A DNA stretch of 64,000 nucleotides from Teichococcus rhizosphaerae (GTDB lineage Bacteria > Pseudomonadota > Alphaproteobacteria > Acetobacterales > Acetobacteraceae). The notes under the pieces were generated by a model. It saw nothing but the letters and a program-made list of their open reading frames with translations, was not told the DNA's origin and did no database searches. The DNA lies in the NCBI RefSeq assembly GCF_002631185.1, contig NZ_PDNU01000002.1:1-64000 (forward strand), read 5' to 3'. This document shows positions 16,096 through 23,803 of this stretch, piece after piece (position 1 is the stretch's first letter; every line of letters starts with the position of its first letter). A program made the position numbers and the translations under genes.

Positions 16096-16719
16096 ATGTT
16101 GGATTTAGCCTGGTCCGAGATCGCCCTGATCGCGGTGGTCGCGGTTGTCGTCATCGGGCCGAAGGACCTTCCGGACGCCATCCGCAGCGTGGCCAAGGGG
16201 GTGCAGAAGCTGCGCCGCATGGCCTCCGAGTTCCAGTCGCACGCCGACGAGCTGGTGCGCGAGGCGAAGCTCGAGGACGTGCGCGACCAGATCCGCGACA
16301 TCCGGAACTTCGACATCAAGAGCACGATCGAGCGCAACCTCGACCAGGATGGCGAGATCCGGCGCACCTTCAACGACGACCCGCTGAAGGATGCCTGGAA
16401 GCCAGCGGCCCCGTCGCCCGAGCCTGGCGCGATCCGCGCCGGCGCGCCGGAAGGGACCGCCGAATCGCCCGCCTCCCCGGATGGGGGCCAGGATGGCGGC
16501 CCGGCTTCCGCTCCGGCTTCCGCCCTGGCCGCCCCTCCCGCGGCCGAGCCGCCGCGCCCGGCAGGCCCTCCTGCCTTCGTTCCGCCCAGCATCGCCGCCG
16601 GGGCCGGCCCCGACACCCATTCCGGCCCCTCGCGGCCGGCGGAGAGCAACCCGACGATGAGCCCCAACCCCTCCGCTTCCGCCGCGTCCGACGCGGCCAA
16701 GCCCAACCCCAGCGTCTGA
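16096..16719 (+). CDS. tatB: Sec-independent translocase subunit TatB
   Basis: Encodes 207 aa. One N-terminal transmembrane helix (about residues 4-22) runs into the hinge IGPKDLPDAIR, then an amphipathic helix (SVAKGVQKLRRMASEF) and a long Ala/Pro-rich cytoplasmic tail. The acidic residue in WSE near the start and the GPKDLP hinge are TatB-like rather than TatA-like. TatB with TatC forms the receptor for twin-arginine signal peptides. tatC follows 9 nt after the stop. No tatA is present upstream: the 148-bp gap before it is too short, and the preceding gene is an ABC ATPase. Confidence 0.92.
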   Translation: MLDLAWSEIALIAVVAVVVIGPKDLPDAIRSVAKGVQKLRRMASEFQSHADELVREAKLEDVRDQIRDIRNFDIKSTIERNLDQDGEIRRTFNDDPLKDAWKPAAPSPEPGAIRAGAPEGTAESPASPDGGQDGGPASAPASALAAPPAAEPPRPAGPPAFVPPSIAAGAGPDTHSGPSRPAESNPTMSPNPSASAASDAAKPNPSV

Positions 16720-16728
16720 GCTCCCGCC

Positions 16729-17517
16729 GTGGCCCGCGACCAGGAAGACATCATCGACGACAAGCCGATGCCGCTGATCGAGCATCTGCTGGAGCTGCGC
16801 ACGCGCCTGCTCTGGTCGGTCGGCGCCTTCATCATCTGCTTTGCGCTCTGCTACTACTTCTCCGCCCAGATCTACGGCTTCCTGGCCCGCCCGCTGGCCG
16901 ACATCCTGCACGAGCAGTCGGGCGGCGAGCGGCGGATGATCTTCACCGCGCTCTACGAGGCGTTCTTCACCTACCTGAAGGTGGCGCTGTTCGGTGCCGT
17001 GTTCCTGAGCTTCCCGATGTGGGCGACGCAGCTCTGGCTGTTCATCGCGCCCGGCCTCTACCGCTCCGAGAAGAAGGCGCTGCTGCCCTTCCTGCTGGCC
17101 TCGCCGGTGCTGTTCGTCCTCGGCGCGGCGCTGGCCTACTACTTCATCTTCCCGCTGGCCTGGAAGTTCTTCATCTCCTTCGAGACGCCGCCCGGCGGCG
17201 GCGCCCTGCCGGTGCAGCTGGAAGCAAAGGTGAGCGAATACCTCAGCCTGGTCATGCACATGATCCTGGCCTTCGGCGTCGCCTTCCAGCTTCCGGTGGC
17301 GCTGACGCTGATGGCCAAGGTGGGCATCGTCTCGGTGGCGGGGCTGAAGAAGGGGCGGCGCTACGCCATCGTCGGCATGTTCGTGGTGGCCGCCGTCATC
17401 ACCCCGCCCGACGTCATCAGCCAGGTCGGCCTCGCGGTGCCGCTGATCCTGCTCTACGAGATCTCGATCCTGGCCGCCGGCTGGGTGGCGCCCAAGCGCG
17501 ACGACGACAACAGCTGA
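16729..17517 (+). CDS. tatC: Sec-independent translocase subunit TatC
   Basis: Encodes 262 aa with six predicted transmembrane helices. Conserved features: the N-terminal MPLIEHLLELRTRLL (Glu/Arg-containing signal-peptide binding face), FFTYLKVALFGAVFLSFP, and FQLPV...GRRYAIVGMFVVAAVITPPD. It recognises folded Tat substrates carrying twin-arginine signals. It starts with GTG at 16729 and is followed by serS 9 nt later. The window contains at least two candidate substrates with RR-type signal peptides (5925-6341 and mltB). Confidence 0.97.
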   Translation: MARDQEDIIDDKPMPLIEHLLELRTRLLWSVGAFIICFALCYYFSAQIYGFLARPLADILHEQSGGERRMIFTALYEAFFTYLKVALFGAVFLSFPMWATQLWLFIAPGLYRSEKKALLPFLLASPVLFVLGAALAYYFIFPLAWKFFISFETPPGGGALPVQLEAKVSEYLSLVMHMILAFGVAFQLPVALTLMAKVGIVSVAGLKKGRRYAIVGMFVVAAVITPPDVISQVGLAVPLILLYEISILAAGWVAPKRDDDNS

Positions 17518-17526
17518 GCCTGACCC

Positions 17527-18795
17527 ATGCACGACATCCGCATTGTCCGCGCCGATCCGGCGGGTTTCGACGCCGCCCTGGCGCGGCGCGGCCTGCCGCC
17601 CTCGGCGGAGGCGATCCTGGCGCAGGACGCCGCCCGCCGCGCCGCGCAGGCGGCGGCGCAGGAGGCGCAGTCCCGCCGCAACCAGCTTTCCAAGGAAATC
17701 GGCCAGGCCAGGCGCCAGGGGGCTGACACGGCGGCGCTGGAATCCGAGGGCGCCGCGCTCCGCGACCGCATGGAGGCCCTGGCGGACGAAGCCAAAGCCG
17801 CTGAAGTCGCGCAGACCGCCATGCTGGAGGCGCTGCCCAACCTGCTCGACCCCGCCGTGCCCGAGGGCCGTGATGAGGCGGACAACGTGGTGCTGCGCCA
17901 GCATGGCGAGCCGCCCGCGCTGGACTTCACGCCGAAGCAGCACTTCGAGATCGGCGAGGCGCTGGGGCTGATGGATTTCGGCGCCGCGGCGAAGCTGGCC
18001 GGCGCCCGCTTCACCGTGCTGCGCGGCGCGCTGGCGCGGCTCGAGCGCGCGCTCGGCCAGTACATGATCGCGCTGCACACGGAGGAGCACGGCTACACCG
18101 AGACCTCCGTGCCGCTGCTGGTGAACGACGCCACCATGTACGGCACCGGCCAGCTTCCGAAGTTCTCCGAGGACCTGTTCCGCACCACCGATGGACGCTG
18201 GCTGATCCCCACCGCCGAGGTGCCGCTGACCAACCTCGTGGCCGGCGAGATCCTGGCGGAGAGCGCCCTGCCGCTGCGCTTCACCGCGCTCTCGCCCTGC
18301 TTCCGCTCCGAGGCGGGCAGCGCGGGGCGGGACACGCGCGGCATGCTGCGCCAGCACCAGTTCACCAAGGCCGAGATGGTGGCCATCACCCGGCCGGAGG
18401 ATTCGGCCGCCGAGCACGAGCGCATGACGCAATGCGCCGAGCGGGTGCTGACCGAGCTCGGCCTCGTCTGGCGCCGCGTCGTGCTCTGCGCGGGCGATAC
18501 CGGCTTCTCCGCCACCAAGACCTACGACCTGGAGGTGTGGCTGCCGGGGCAGGGGGCATGGCGCGAGATCTCCTCCTGCTCCAATTGCGGCGACTTCCAG
18601 GCGCGGCGGATGAATGCCCGCTACCGCCCCGAGGGCGGCAAGGGCACGGCCTTCCTGCACACGCTGAACGGCTCCGGCGTGGCCGTCGGGCGGGCGCTGA
18701 TCGCGGTGCTGGAGACGCACCAGCAGGCCGATGGCGGCGTGCGCGTGCCCGAGGTGCTGCGGCCCTGGATGGGCGGTCTGGAGCGCATCGGCTGA
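17527..18795 (+). CDS. serS: Seryl-tRNA synthetase
   Basis: Encodes 422 aa, a class II synthetase. Charges tRNA-Ser (and tRNA-Sec where present). An N-terminal tRNA-binding coiled coil (about residues 30-100) precedes the catalytic domain with motif 2 ([25 protein letters not shown]) and motif 3 ([15 protein letters not shown]). The ATG is 9 nt after the tatC stop; tatABC–serS linkage is common in alphaproteobacteria. Its own substrate tRNA-Ser(TGA) is encoded elsewhere in the window at 55212. Confidence 0.97.
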   Translation: MHDIRIVRADPAGFDAALARRGLPPSAEAILAQDAARRAAQAAAQEAQSRRNQLSKEIGQARRQGADTAALESEGAALRDRMEALADEAKAAEVAQTAMLEALPNLLDPAVPEGRDEADNVVLRQHGEPPALDFTPKQHFEIGEALGLMDFGAAAKLAGARFTVLRGALARLERALGQYMIALHTEEHGYTETSVPLLVNDATMYGTGQLPKFSEDLFRTTDGRWLIPTAEVPLTNLVAGEILAESALPLRFTALSPCFRSEAGSAGRDTRGMLRQHQFTKAEMVAITRPEDSAAEHERMTQCAERVLTELGLVWRRVVLCAGDTGFSATKTYDLEVWLPGQGAWREISSCSNCGDFQARRMNARYRPEGGKGTAFLHTLNGSGVAVGRALIAVLETHQQADGGVRVPEVLRPWMGGLERIG

Positions 18796-18834
18796 GGCGC
18801 CGCTCCTGGCGTGCCGGACTTTGCGCGAAGGCGC

Positions 18835-18863
18835 TTGCCGAGCGCCGCCTGAGCCCATAGGTT
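18835..18863 (+). promoter_or_regulatory. Candidate promoter of tRNA-Pro
   Basis: TTGCCG (18835-18840), a 17-bp spacer and TAGGTT (18858-18863) end 10 bp before the mature tRNA, the distance expected for a stable-RNA promoter. The -10 element is a partial match. Confidence 0.45.
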
Positions 18864-18873
18864 GCGCGGCATT

Positions 18874-18947
18874 CGGGGCGTAGCGCAGCCTGGTAGCGCA
18901 TCTGCTTTGGGAGCAGAGGGCCGGAGGTTCGAATCCTCTCGCCCCGA
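18874..18947 (+). tRNA. tRNA-Pro (TGG)
   Basis: Complete cloverleaf: acceptor CGGGGCG pairs with CGCCCCG (18940-18946); the anticodon stem TCTGC/GCAGA closes the loop TTTGGGA with anticodon TGG at 18908-18910; the T arm carries GGTTCGAATC. The discriminator base is A18947 and CCA is not encoded, so the end must be added by nucleotidyltransferase. Confidence 0.96.
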
Positions 18948-19000
18948 TACCTCCTCATCGGCGGGCCTGCCCGCCAGCCTGGTCCGGGAGCCGTCACCGC

Positions 19001-19321
19001 ATGAGCCGCGACACCGCCATTGCCCGCATCCGCTGCCAGCCGCGCTCGGCCATGCAGTCCGGCAAGGCCCGCACAGGCTGGCAGCTCGTCTTCTCCCCGG
19101 CCGAGGCGCGCCGCACCGATCCGCTGACCGGCTGGTGGGGCTCGGGCGACACCCGCGCCCAGCTCCGCCTGAGCTTCTCCACCCGCGAGGCGGCCGAGGC
19201 CTATGCCCGCGCCAACAACATCCCCTACGAGGTGGAGGCCGAGCCGCGGCACGCCGCGATCAAGCCGAAATCCTACGCCGAGAACTTCCGCTACGGCCGG
19301 GCGGAGAACTGGACCCACTGA
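19001..19321 (+). CDS. NDUFS4-family respiratory complex I accessory subunit
   Basis: Encodes 106 aa of the 'ETC complex I subunit conserved region' (NDUFS4/18 kDa) family. Telling residues: ARIRCQPRSAMQSGKA, WQLVFSPAEARRTDPLTGWWGSGDT, TREAAEAYARANNIPYEV and KPKSYAENFRYGR. This supernumerary subunit is shared by alphaproteobacteria and mitochondria, and sits on the hydrophilic arm of NADH:ubiquinone oxidoreductase. As usual for bacteria it lies away from the nuo operon, here between two tRNA genes. It is the best single lineage marker in the window. Confidence 0.9.
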   Translation: MSRDTAIARIRCQPRSAMQSGKARTGWQLVFSPAEARRTDPLTGWWGSGDTRAQLRLSFSTREAAEAYARANNIPYEVEAEPRHAAIKPKSYAENFRYGRAENWTH

Positions 19322-19324
19322 CCC

Positions 19325-19341
19325 GGGGCGGGACCCGCCCC
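19325..19341 (+). terminator. Hairpin after the NDUFS4-like gene
   Basis: GGGGCGG–GAC–CCGCCCC forms a 7-bp stem 4 nt after the stop and just before tRNA-Arg. It has no T tract; it may mark the mRNA 3' end or assist processing of the tRNA 5' end. Confidence 0.35.
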
Positions 19342-19346
19342 GTTCC

Positions 19347-19423
19347 GCACCCTTAGCTCAACTGGACAGAGCAACCGGCTTCTACCCGGTTGGTTGGGGG
19401 TTCGAGTCCCTCAGGGTGCGCCA
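19347..19423 (+). tRNA. tRNA-Arg (TCT)
   Basis: 77 nt. The acceptor GCACCCT pairs with AGGGTGC; anticodon stem ACCGG/CCGGT with loop CTTCTAC gives anticodon TCT; T loop TTCGAGT; the 3' CCA is encoded (19421-19423). This minor arginine tRNA is a frequent integration site for mobile DNA; the genes after it look accessory, but I see no integrase or repeated tRNA 3' end. Confidence 0.96.
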
Positions 19424-19512
19424 TCTTCCCCGCTCCCAGGCCGGCCCGGACCGACAGGAATCGTTCCGCCGCGTTGACTGTTGCGCGACCGTAAATAATA
19501 ACCGCCTGTGCA

Positions 19513-20664
19513 ATGTTTCGGGATGGCGGGTGCGGCGGCATGGCTTTGAAAACAATATCCGTCGCGGAGGGGATGGCGGCGCCGAGGAACAACTTCGATG
19601 CCATCCGCCTGCTGGCGGCGCTGCTGGTGCTGTTCAGCCACAGCTATCCGCTGACCGGCGTGGGTGCCGAGCCCTTCGCGGCGCGGTGGGGAGGCTACGA
19701 CACCGGCGGCGGCCTCGCCGTCTCCACCTTCTTCACGCTGAGCGGCTTCCTGGTCTGCCGCTCGGCCCAGCGGCACGATTCCTGGACCTATCTGCGCTCG
19801 CGCGCGCTGCGGATCGTGCCCGGGCTGGCGGTCTGCCTGGTCCTGACCGCCCTGGTGCTGGGCCCGTTCTTCACCAGCCTGCCCGCCGGGCGGTACTTCC
19901 AGGACCCGGCCGTGTGGGAGCATGTCCTCGGCCTGTTCGTGTTCAGCATCACCACCGTCATTCCGGGCGTGTTCGGCGGCAATCCGCTGAACTACTTCAA
20001 CGGCAGCCTCTGGACCCTGCCGATCGAGGCGGCCTTCTACCTCGTGATGCCGCTCCTGGCGGCGTTCGGCCTGCTCAGGCGCGGCGTGCTGGCGCTGCTG
20101 ACCGCGGCGTTGCTGGCCTGCTACCTGGCCACGCCAGCCTGGGGCCTGAGCTGGGACAACCAGGGGGGGCTGCTGGTGCGGATGGTGCCCCTCTTTCCGG
20201 CCATCAAGGCGGCCTGCTTCTTCCTGATCGGCGCCTGCTTCTGGGCGTTCCGCGAGGAGATCCAGCTCAGCCCCGGTGCCGCGGCCAGTTGCGCGATCAT
20301 CCTCGCCATCGCGCCGGCCGGGCACGCCAGGATGGTCGTGCTCCTCGTCTGCCTGCCCTACCTGATCTTCTACGCGGGCCTTGCGCTGCCCTGGGCGCTG
20401 CACCTCGGAAAGACGATCGGCGACCTGTCCTACGGGACCTATCTCTATGCCTTTCCGGTGCAGCAGGCGGTGGTGGCGCTGCTGGGTGCCGGGATCGGCC
20501 CCATCCTGCTGACGGCCTGTGCGGTGCCGCCCACGCTTCTCCTGGCCCTGGGCTCCTGGTGGCTGGTGGAGAAGCCGTTCCTGCGGGCGCGGCACGGCAT
20601 GCGGCGCTACAAGGCTCCCGCCATCGGCGGCGCCGCGCCCGCTGAGCGGGTGGCGGGAGAGTAG
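19513..20664 (+). CDS. Acyltransferase family 3 membrane protein
   Basis: Encodes up to 383 aa with about ten transmembrane segments. The family start NNFDAIRLLAALLVLFSHSYPLTG holds the putative catalytic His; later STFFTLSGFLVCRSAQR, SLWTLPIEAAFYLVMPLL (the WTL..E motif) and the terminal WWLVEKPFL are typical. These enzymes O-acylate exopolysaccharide, LPS or peptidoglycan sugars. Three ATGs (19513, 19540, 19573) are possible; only 19573 is preceded by GGAGG, though closely spaced. Upstream 19424-19512 is relatively AT-rich. It converges with the FkbM–GT fusion gene only 10 bp away, so both may modify the same surface glycan. Confidence 0.9.
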   Translation: MFRDGGCGGMALKTISVAEGMAAPRNNFDAIRLLAALLVLFSHSYPLTGVGAEPFAARWGGYDTGGGLAVSTFFTLSGFLVCRSAQRHDSWTYLRSRALRIVPGLAVCLVLTALVLGPFFTSLPAGRYFQDPAVWEHVLGLFVFSITTVIPGVFGGNPLNYFNGSLWTLPIEAAFYLVMPLLAAFGLLRRGVLALLTAALLACYLATPAWGLSWDNQGGLLVRMVPLFPAIKAACFFLIGACFWAFREEIQLSPGAAASCAIILAIAPAGHARMVVLLVCLPYLIFYAGLALPWALHLGKTIGDLSYGTYLYAFPVQQAVVALLGAGIGPILLTACAVPPTLLLALGSWWLVEKPFLRARHGMRRYKAPAIGGAAPAERVAGE

Positions 20665-20674
20665 CGGCCCGGCC

Positions 20675-22366
20675 TCAGGAGAGCCGGGGTGGAGGGGAGT
20701 CGCTGTTGCGGAGGTAGAAGCTGTCCCGCGCGTGTTGCCGGTAGTGCCGCTCCTCCTCGGCCGGCAGCCCGTTCTCCCGGTACCAGGGGAGGTGCCGGCA
20801 GGTGAAGCGGCCGCCGACGCGCACCCCGTCGAGCGGGCGGTGCGGGTCGAAGTGGCGCTTGTTGTAGACCGCGAAGGTGGTGTCGGTCTGGGCCTTGAAG
20901 ACGGGGTCGCCCCCCGCGGTGGGCTCCAGCCCTTCCTGCCAGAACTGCGCCTCCCATTCCCAGATCTTCCAGCCCCGGCCGCCGATCCGGAACTCCTCGT
21001 CCCGCATGAGCGCGGGGGTGGAGATGTCCAGCGCCAGCCCGGCCTTGCCAGCCGCGTGCCGCTCCGTCAGCGCGGCGAGCTGGCCGATGAAGTCGGGCGG
21101 CATGTCCGGGTTCAGGGCGAGGTCGGGATCGGTGACGCAGAAGACCTGCGGGAGCAGCGCCAGGGTCGCGGGGTCGGTGAAGCAGTCCCGCGGCCCCTTG
21201 TTCTCCGCCTGCGCGATGACGGTGACGCCCGCGCCGGGATCTTGCAGATAGGCCCGCATCGGCGCGAAGGTCGAGGCGTTGTCCACCAGGATGATGTTGC
21301 GGAGCCCGCGGTCGCGGAGCTGCTCCACCATGCCCCGGACATAGGTCACCGTGTCGAAGCAGGGGATGATGACCGGCACGTCGCCTTGCAGCCGGCAGGC
21401 CAGCGACAGATGCGGCGTGGCCGGCACCGGCGCCGGCGCTGGCACCGGCACCGGCGCCGGCACGGGGGCAGGTGCGGAGGGAGTGGGCGCCGGGGCGGGC
21501 GGAGGCGGCGCCTTCCGCGCGCCGCCCTGCCCGAGCAGCACGGGGATGACCTGCTCGACCACATCCTGGTGCAGCAGCAGGATGTTGAACTGCTTGTCGC
21601 CATATTCGCGGTCGCGGGCGATGGGCAGGAAGCCGGCGCGCATCAGGCGGTTCAGGACGGTCGCGGTGCTCGCCTGGCCTTCCCAGAAGGGGAAGCCCTC
21701 CGTTTCCAGGAAGATGGCGCGGGTGCGGGCGAGGAGCTGCGTGGCGCCGGCCAGCACGCGGTCGCTCGCACCTTCCACATCGACCCACAGGAAGGCCGTG
21801 CGCTGGCCCCAGTCCGGCACATGCGCCTGCGCGAAGCCATCCAGCGTCGCCGCCTCGACATCGAACTCGCTGTAGGTGGCGTTCTCGTTCCGGCGCAGCA
21901 GGGAGGACTTCCCGGTGTCCTCCGCCTCCTCGACATGCGCGGGAACGACCTCGCCATCGACATAGGCCTGCGAAAGGGTCAGCGGGGCGTAGATGGTCAC
22001 GCGGCCCGGCTTGTCGCTCACGGCGAGGTTCCAGAAACGGACGCCCTCCGCCTCCAGCCGCTCCCTGTTCCGGGCGAAGATCCGCGGATTGGCCTCGAAG
22101 GCATGGATCGTGCAATGGGGCAGCCGGCGCCGCACCGCGAGCGAGGCCGAGCCGTCATTGGCGCCGATGTCCATGAACAGGTTCGGCTGGAGAATGCCGG
22201 CCAGCTCCAGGAAGAGTGCCTGCAGCCGCTCATTGCCTTCCAGGCCCTCGGGGGGAGCGTCGGCCTGGAGCTGCTTGATCAGCGTGTAGGTGCTCGCGGC
22301 GAAGAGGCGTCTCAGGCCGAGCCGCTCCGCCAGCCACGTCTTGGTCCGGGTCAGATTCTGCTGCAT
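20675..22366 (-). CDS. FkbM methyltransferase–glycosyltransferase fusion protein
   Basis: Encodes 563 aa in two modules. Residues ~55-270 are a FkbM-type SAM-dependent methyltransferase (FMDIGANDGSASLAV, HAFEANPRIF, LWVDVEGASDRVL). Residues 281-318 are a Pro/Ala/Val linker. Residues ~328-550 resemble a family 2-like GT-A glycosyltransferase (VPVIIPCFD, IILVDNAST, and TDPDLALNP with a DPD metal motif at 413-415; later GRGWKIWEWEAQFW and RHLPWY). FkbM enzymes O-methylate sugars, so one protein could transfer and cap a glycan residue; acceptor and linkage are unknown. The linker DNA (21413-21528) is a GGCACC/GGCGCC hexamer-like repeat. It converges with the acyltransferase gene. Confidence 0.85.
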   Translation of the reverse strand: MQQNLTRTKTWLAERLGLRRLFAASTYTLIKQLQADAPPEGLEGNERLQALFLELAGILQPNLFMDIGANDGSASLAVRRRLPHCTIHAFEANPRIFARNRERLEAEGVRFWNLAVSDKPGRVTIYAPLTLSQAYVDGEVVPAHVEEAEDTGKSSLLRRNENATYSEFDVEAATLDGFAQAHVPDWGQRTAFLWVDVEGASDRVLAGATQLLARTRAIFLETEGFPFWEGQASTATVLNRLMRAGFLPIARDREYGDKQFNILLLHQDVVEQVIPVLLGQGGARKAPPPPAPAPTPSAPAPVPAPVPVPAPAPVPATPHLSLACRLQGDVPVIIPCFDTVTYVRGMVEQLRDRGLRNIILVDNASTFAPMRAYLQDPGAGVTVIAQAENKGPRDCFTDPATLALLPQVFCVTDPDLALNPDMPPDFIGQLAALTERHAAGKAGLALDISTPALMRDEEFRIGGRGWKIWEWEAQFWQEGLEPTAGGDPVFKAQTDTTFAVYNKRHFDPHRPLDGVRVGGRFTCRHLPWYRENGLPAEEERHYRQHARDSFYLRNSDSPPPRLS

Positions 22367-22526
22367 CCGCGCATGTTGGCGCAGCCGGTGGGCAACGCCT
22401 AGATCGTCCCGCCCATGCCCGTCATCGGATCACGACTTCGCGGGGTCCCGTCCATCCGGCGGGGTGGGGGAAGGGGCGCGGGCGAATGCATGCCGGCTTC
22501 CGGGCCGGGCCGTGCTATGGGGCGGC

Positions 22527-22658
22527 ATGAAGCAATTTCACATGTGCCTTCAATGGAGTGGCCGGATCAACTGGACGCGCCATGCCCTCCAGGCTGGCAC
22601 AACCGCCGGTATGGTGACGGGCACCTTCGCCGTTCTCTACATGCTGCAACTGATGTAG
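22527..22658 (+). CDS. Hypothetical 43-residue single-span membrane peptide
   Basis: A short frame of 43 codons starts at ATG 22527 (MKQFHMCLQWSGRINW). GGGGCGGC lies just before the start. The second half is one hydrophobic span (TTAGMVTGTFAVLYMLQLM) ending at the stop. Codons in the first half (AAG CAA TTT CAC ATG TGC) are less GC-biased than in the flanking genes, which could mean either a non-native gene or non-coding sequence. I do not recognise it. It is divergent from the FkbM–GT gene. Coding status is uncertain. Confidence 0.4.
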   Translation: MKQFHMCLQWSGRINWTRHALQAGTTAGMVTGTFAVLYMLQLM

Positions 22659-23050
22659 CCGGCCCTGACGCCGTGCCGCCTTGCCCCCGGGCCTTGGCCG
22701 GCGCGGCCGGGCCGGGTGCCGGGGCGGGGGGCTCTGGGTGCCCGCAACCTTCGGGCAAAAAAGAAGCCCGCCAGCGTGGCGGGCCAAGTGATCAGCCTTT
22801 GGGGATCATAGTTCAGGACACCGGCTGCCGCCCTGCGGGATTGGAGAAGCCAATCTCCACAACCCGTGCGTGTGCCCCTGGTTGCAGCCCCACGCATGAA
22901 AACGCGCGCGGAAACGAGACGGGGCGCAGGACCCTCCCTGGACCGGCCTGGAACACCGTCGTCCGCCCCGGCTCCACGCCAGATGCTCCGAGGTTCCTGT
23001 TCCGCGAGCATCCCCGCCCGTCTCGGTAATTCCCCTGAACAGAATCCGCG
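22659..23050. other. 392-bp stretch without a confident gene; possible minus-strand small RNA
   Basis: Short open frames exist on both strands (for example - strand 22813-23118) but none has recognisable family motifs. On the - strand the sequence contains GATTGG-CTTCT-CCAATC, a 6-bp hairpin with a pyrimidine-rich loop, and TGATC…GATCA. These lie a few tens of bases ahead of a good intrinsic terminator (22757-22784). The whole could be an untranslated tail of the EEP hydrolase operon, a small RNA of about 100-150 nt, or a short unrecognised gene. Confidence 0.4.
22757..22784 (-). terminator. Intrinsic terminator, minus strand
   Basis: Read on the - strand: GCCCGCC, a 5-nt loop, GGCGGGC, then TTCTTTTTT. 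A perfect 7-bp GC stem followed by an 8-of-9 T tract is a strong intrinsic terminator. The nearest confident gene upstream on this strand (EEP hydrolase) ends about 270 bp earlier, so the terminator may belong to something in between. Confidence 0.8.
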
Positions 23051-23803
23051 TCAGTGGCTGAGCACGGGCTGGGCCGGTGCCCTCTCTTCCCGCTCCCGGC
23101 TGGCATGGGTGCTGCCATGCAGATGGCCGGGGTTCAGGTCGGCCACCACGGGCAGGTGGTCCGAGGCCTCGCGGCCCAGCGGGTCGCGCCAGCTTGGGCC
23201 GAGCAGCGGCACGGGGCGGCAGAAGATCTCGTCCAGCCGCAGCAGGGGGCGGTGGGAAGGAAAGGTGCGGTGCCGCGTCACGGCGGGCAGCAGGGGCGAG
23301 AGGGCGCGCCAGACGGGACCGCGCCAGGACCAGTCGTTGAAGTCGCCCATCACCACCAGCGGCCCGTGCAGGCGCCGCACCAGGGCCGCCAGCCGCGCCG
23401 CCTGGTGCTGCCGCTCCCGCCAGCGCAGGCCAAGGTGGGTGGAGACGACACCGAGATACCCCCCCGGCGTGCGGACCCGCACCGAGATGGCCATGCGCGG
23501 CTCCCGCCCGGGATAGGAAAGGTCGTGCAGCGCCTCGTCCTCCATGGTCCACCGGCTGAGCAGCATGTGGCCATAGGCGCCATCCTGGGCGCGCATCGTC
23601 TCGGCCGTGGCGTGGCCCGAGAAATGGTCCCGCAGCGCGGCGAAGGGGGAAGGGCGGTCGCCCCGGCCGCGGCTCTCGACCTCCTGCACGGCCAGGATGT
23701 CCGGGTTGTGGCGGCGGATCAGCCCCATCACCCGGTCCAGGTCGTAGCGCCCGTCCGGCCCGATGGCGGAATGGATGTTCCAGGTCATCACGCGTAGCCT
23801 CAT
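23051..23803 (-). CDS. Endonuclease/exonuclease/phosphatase (EEP) family hydrolase
   Basis: Encodes 250 aa of the EEP superfamily (DNase I-like fold). Motifs: MTWNIHSAIG (metal-binding Asn), LAVQEVE (Glu), VVSTHLGL, GDFNDWSW (Asp/Asn) and SDHLPVV (catalytic His). The overall pattern matches metal-dependent phosphodiesterases often annotated as 'endonuclease/exonuclease/phosphatase' beside phospholipase D genes. The ATG overlaps the stop of the PLD–VTT gene (4 nt), so they are one transcription unit. Substrate is unknown: nucleic acid or a phospholipid head group are both possible, and the PLD partner favours the second. No signal peptide. Confidence 0.87.
   Translation of the reverse strand: MRLRVMTWNIHSAIGPDGRYDLDRVMGLIRRHNPDILAVQEVESRGRGDRPSPFAALRDHFSGHATAETMRAQDGAYGHMLLSRWTMEDEALHDLSYPGREPRMAISVRVRTPGGYLGVVSTHLGLRWRERQHQAARLAALVRRLHGPLVVMGDFNDWSWRGPVWRALSPLLPAVTRHRTFPSHRPLLRLDEIFCRPVPLLGPSWRDPLGREASDHLPVVADLNPGHLHGSTHASREREERAPAQPVLSH

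Noticed and set aside
16096-16719. Calling the Tat gene tatA
   Set aside because: Length (207 aa), the Glu in the N-terminal WSE, the GPKDLP hinge and the long tail fit TatB; TatA is usually 60-90 aa.
21413-21528. Hexamer-like GGCACC/GGCGCC array as a CRISPR or mobile repeat
   Set aside because: It is the coding sequence of the Pro/Ala linker in the FkbM–GT protein, with no spacers and no mobile-element hallmarks.
22813-23118. Minus-strand frame of 101 codons ending just before a terminator
   Set aside because: No recognisable motif, no clear ribosome-binding site, and overlap with the EEP gene. Kept only as an alternative explanation of the orphan terminator.
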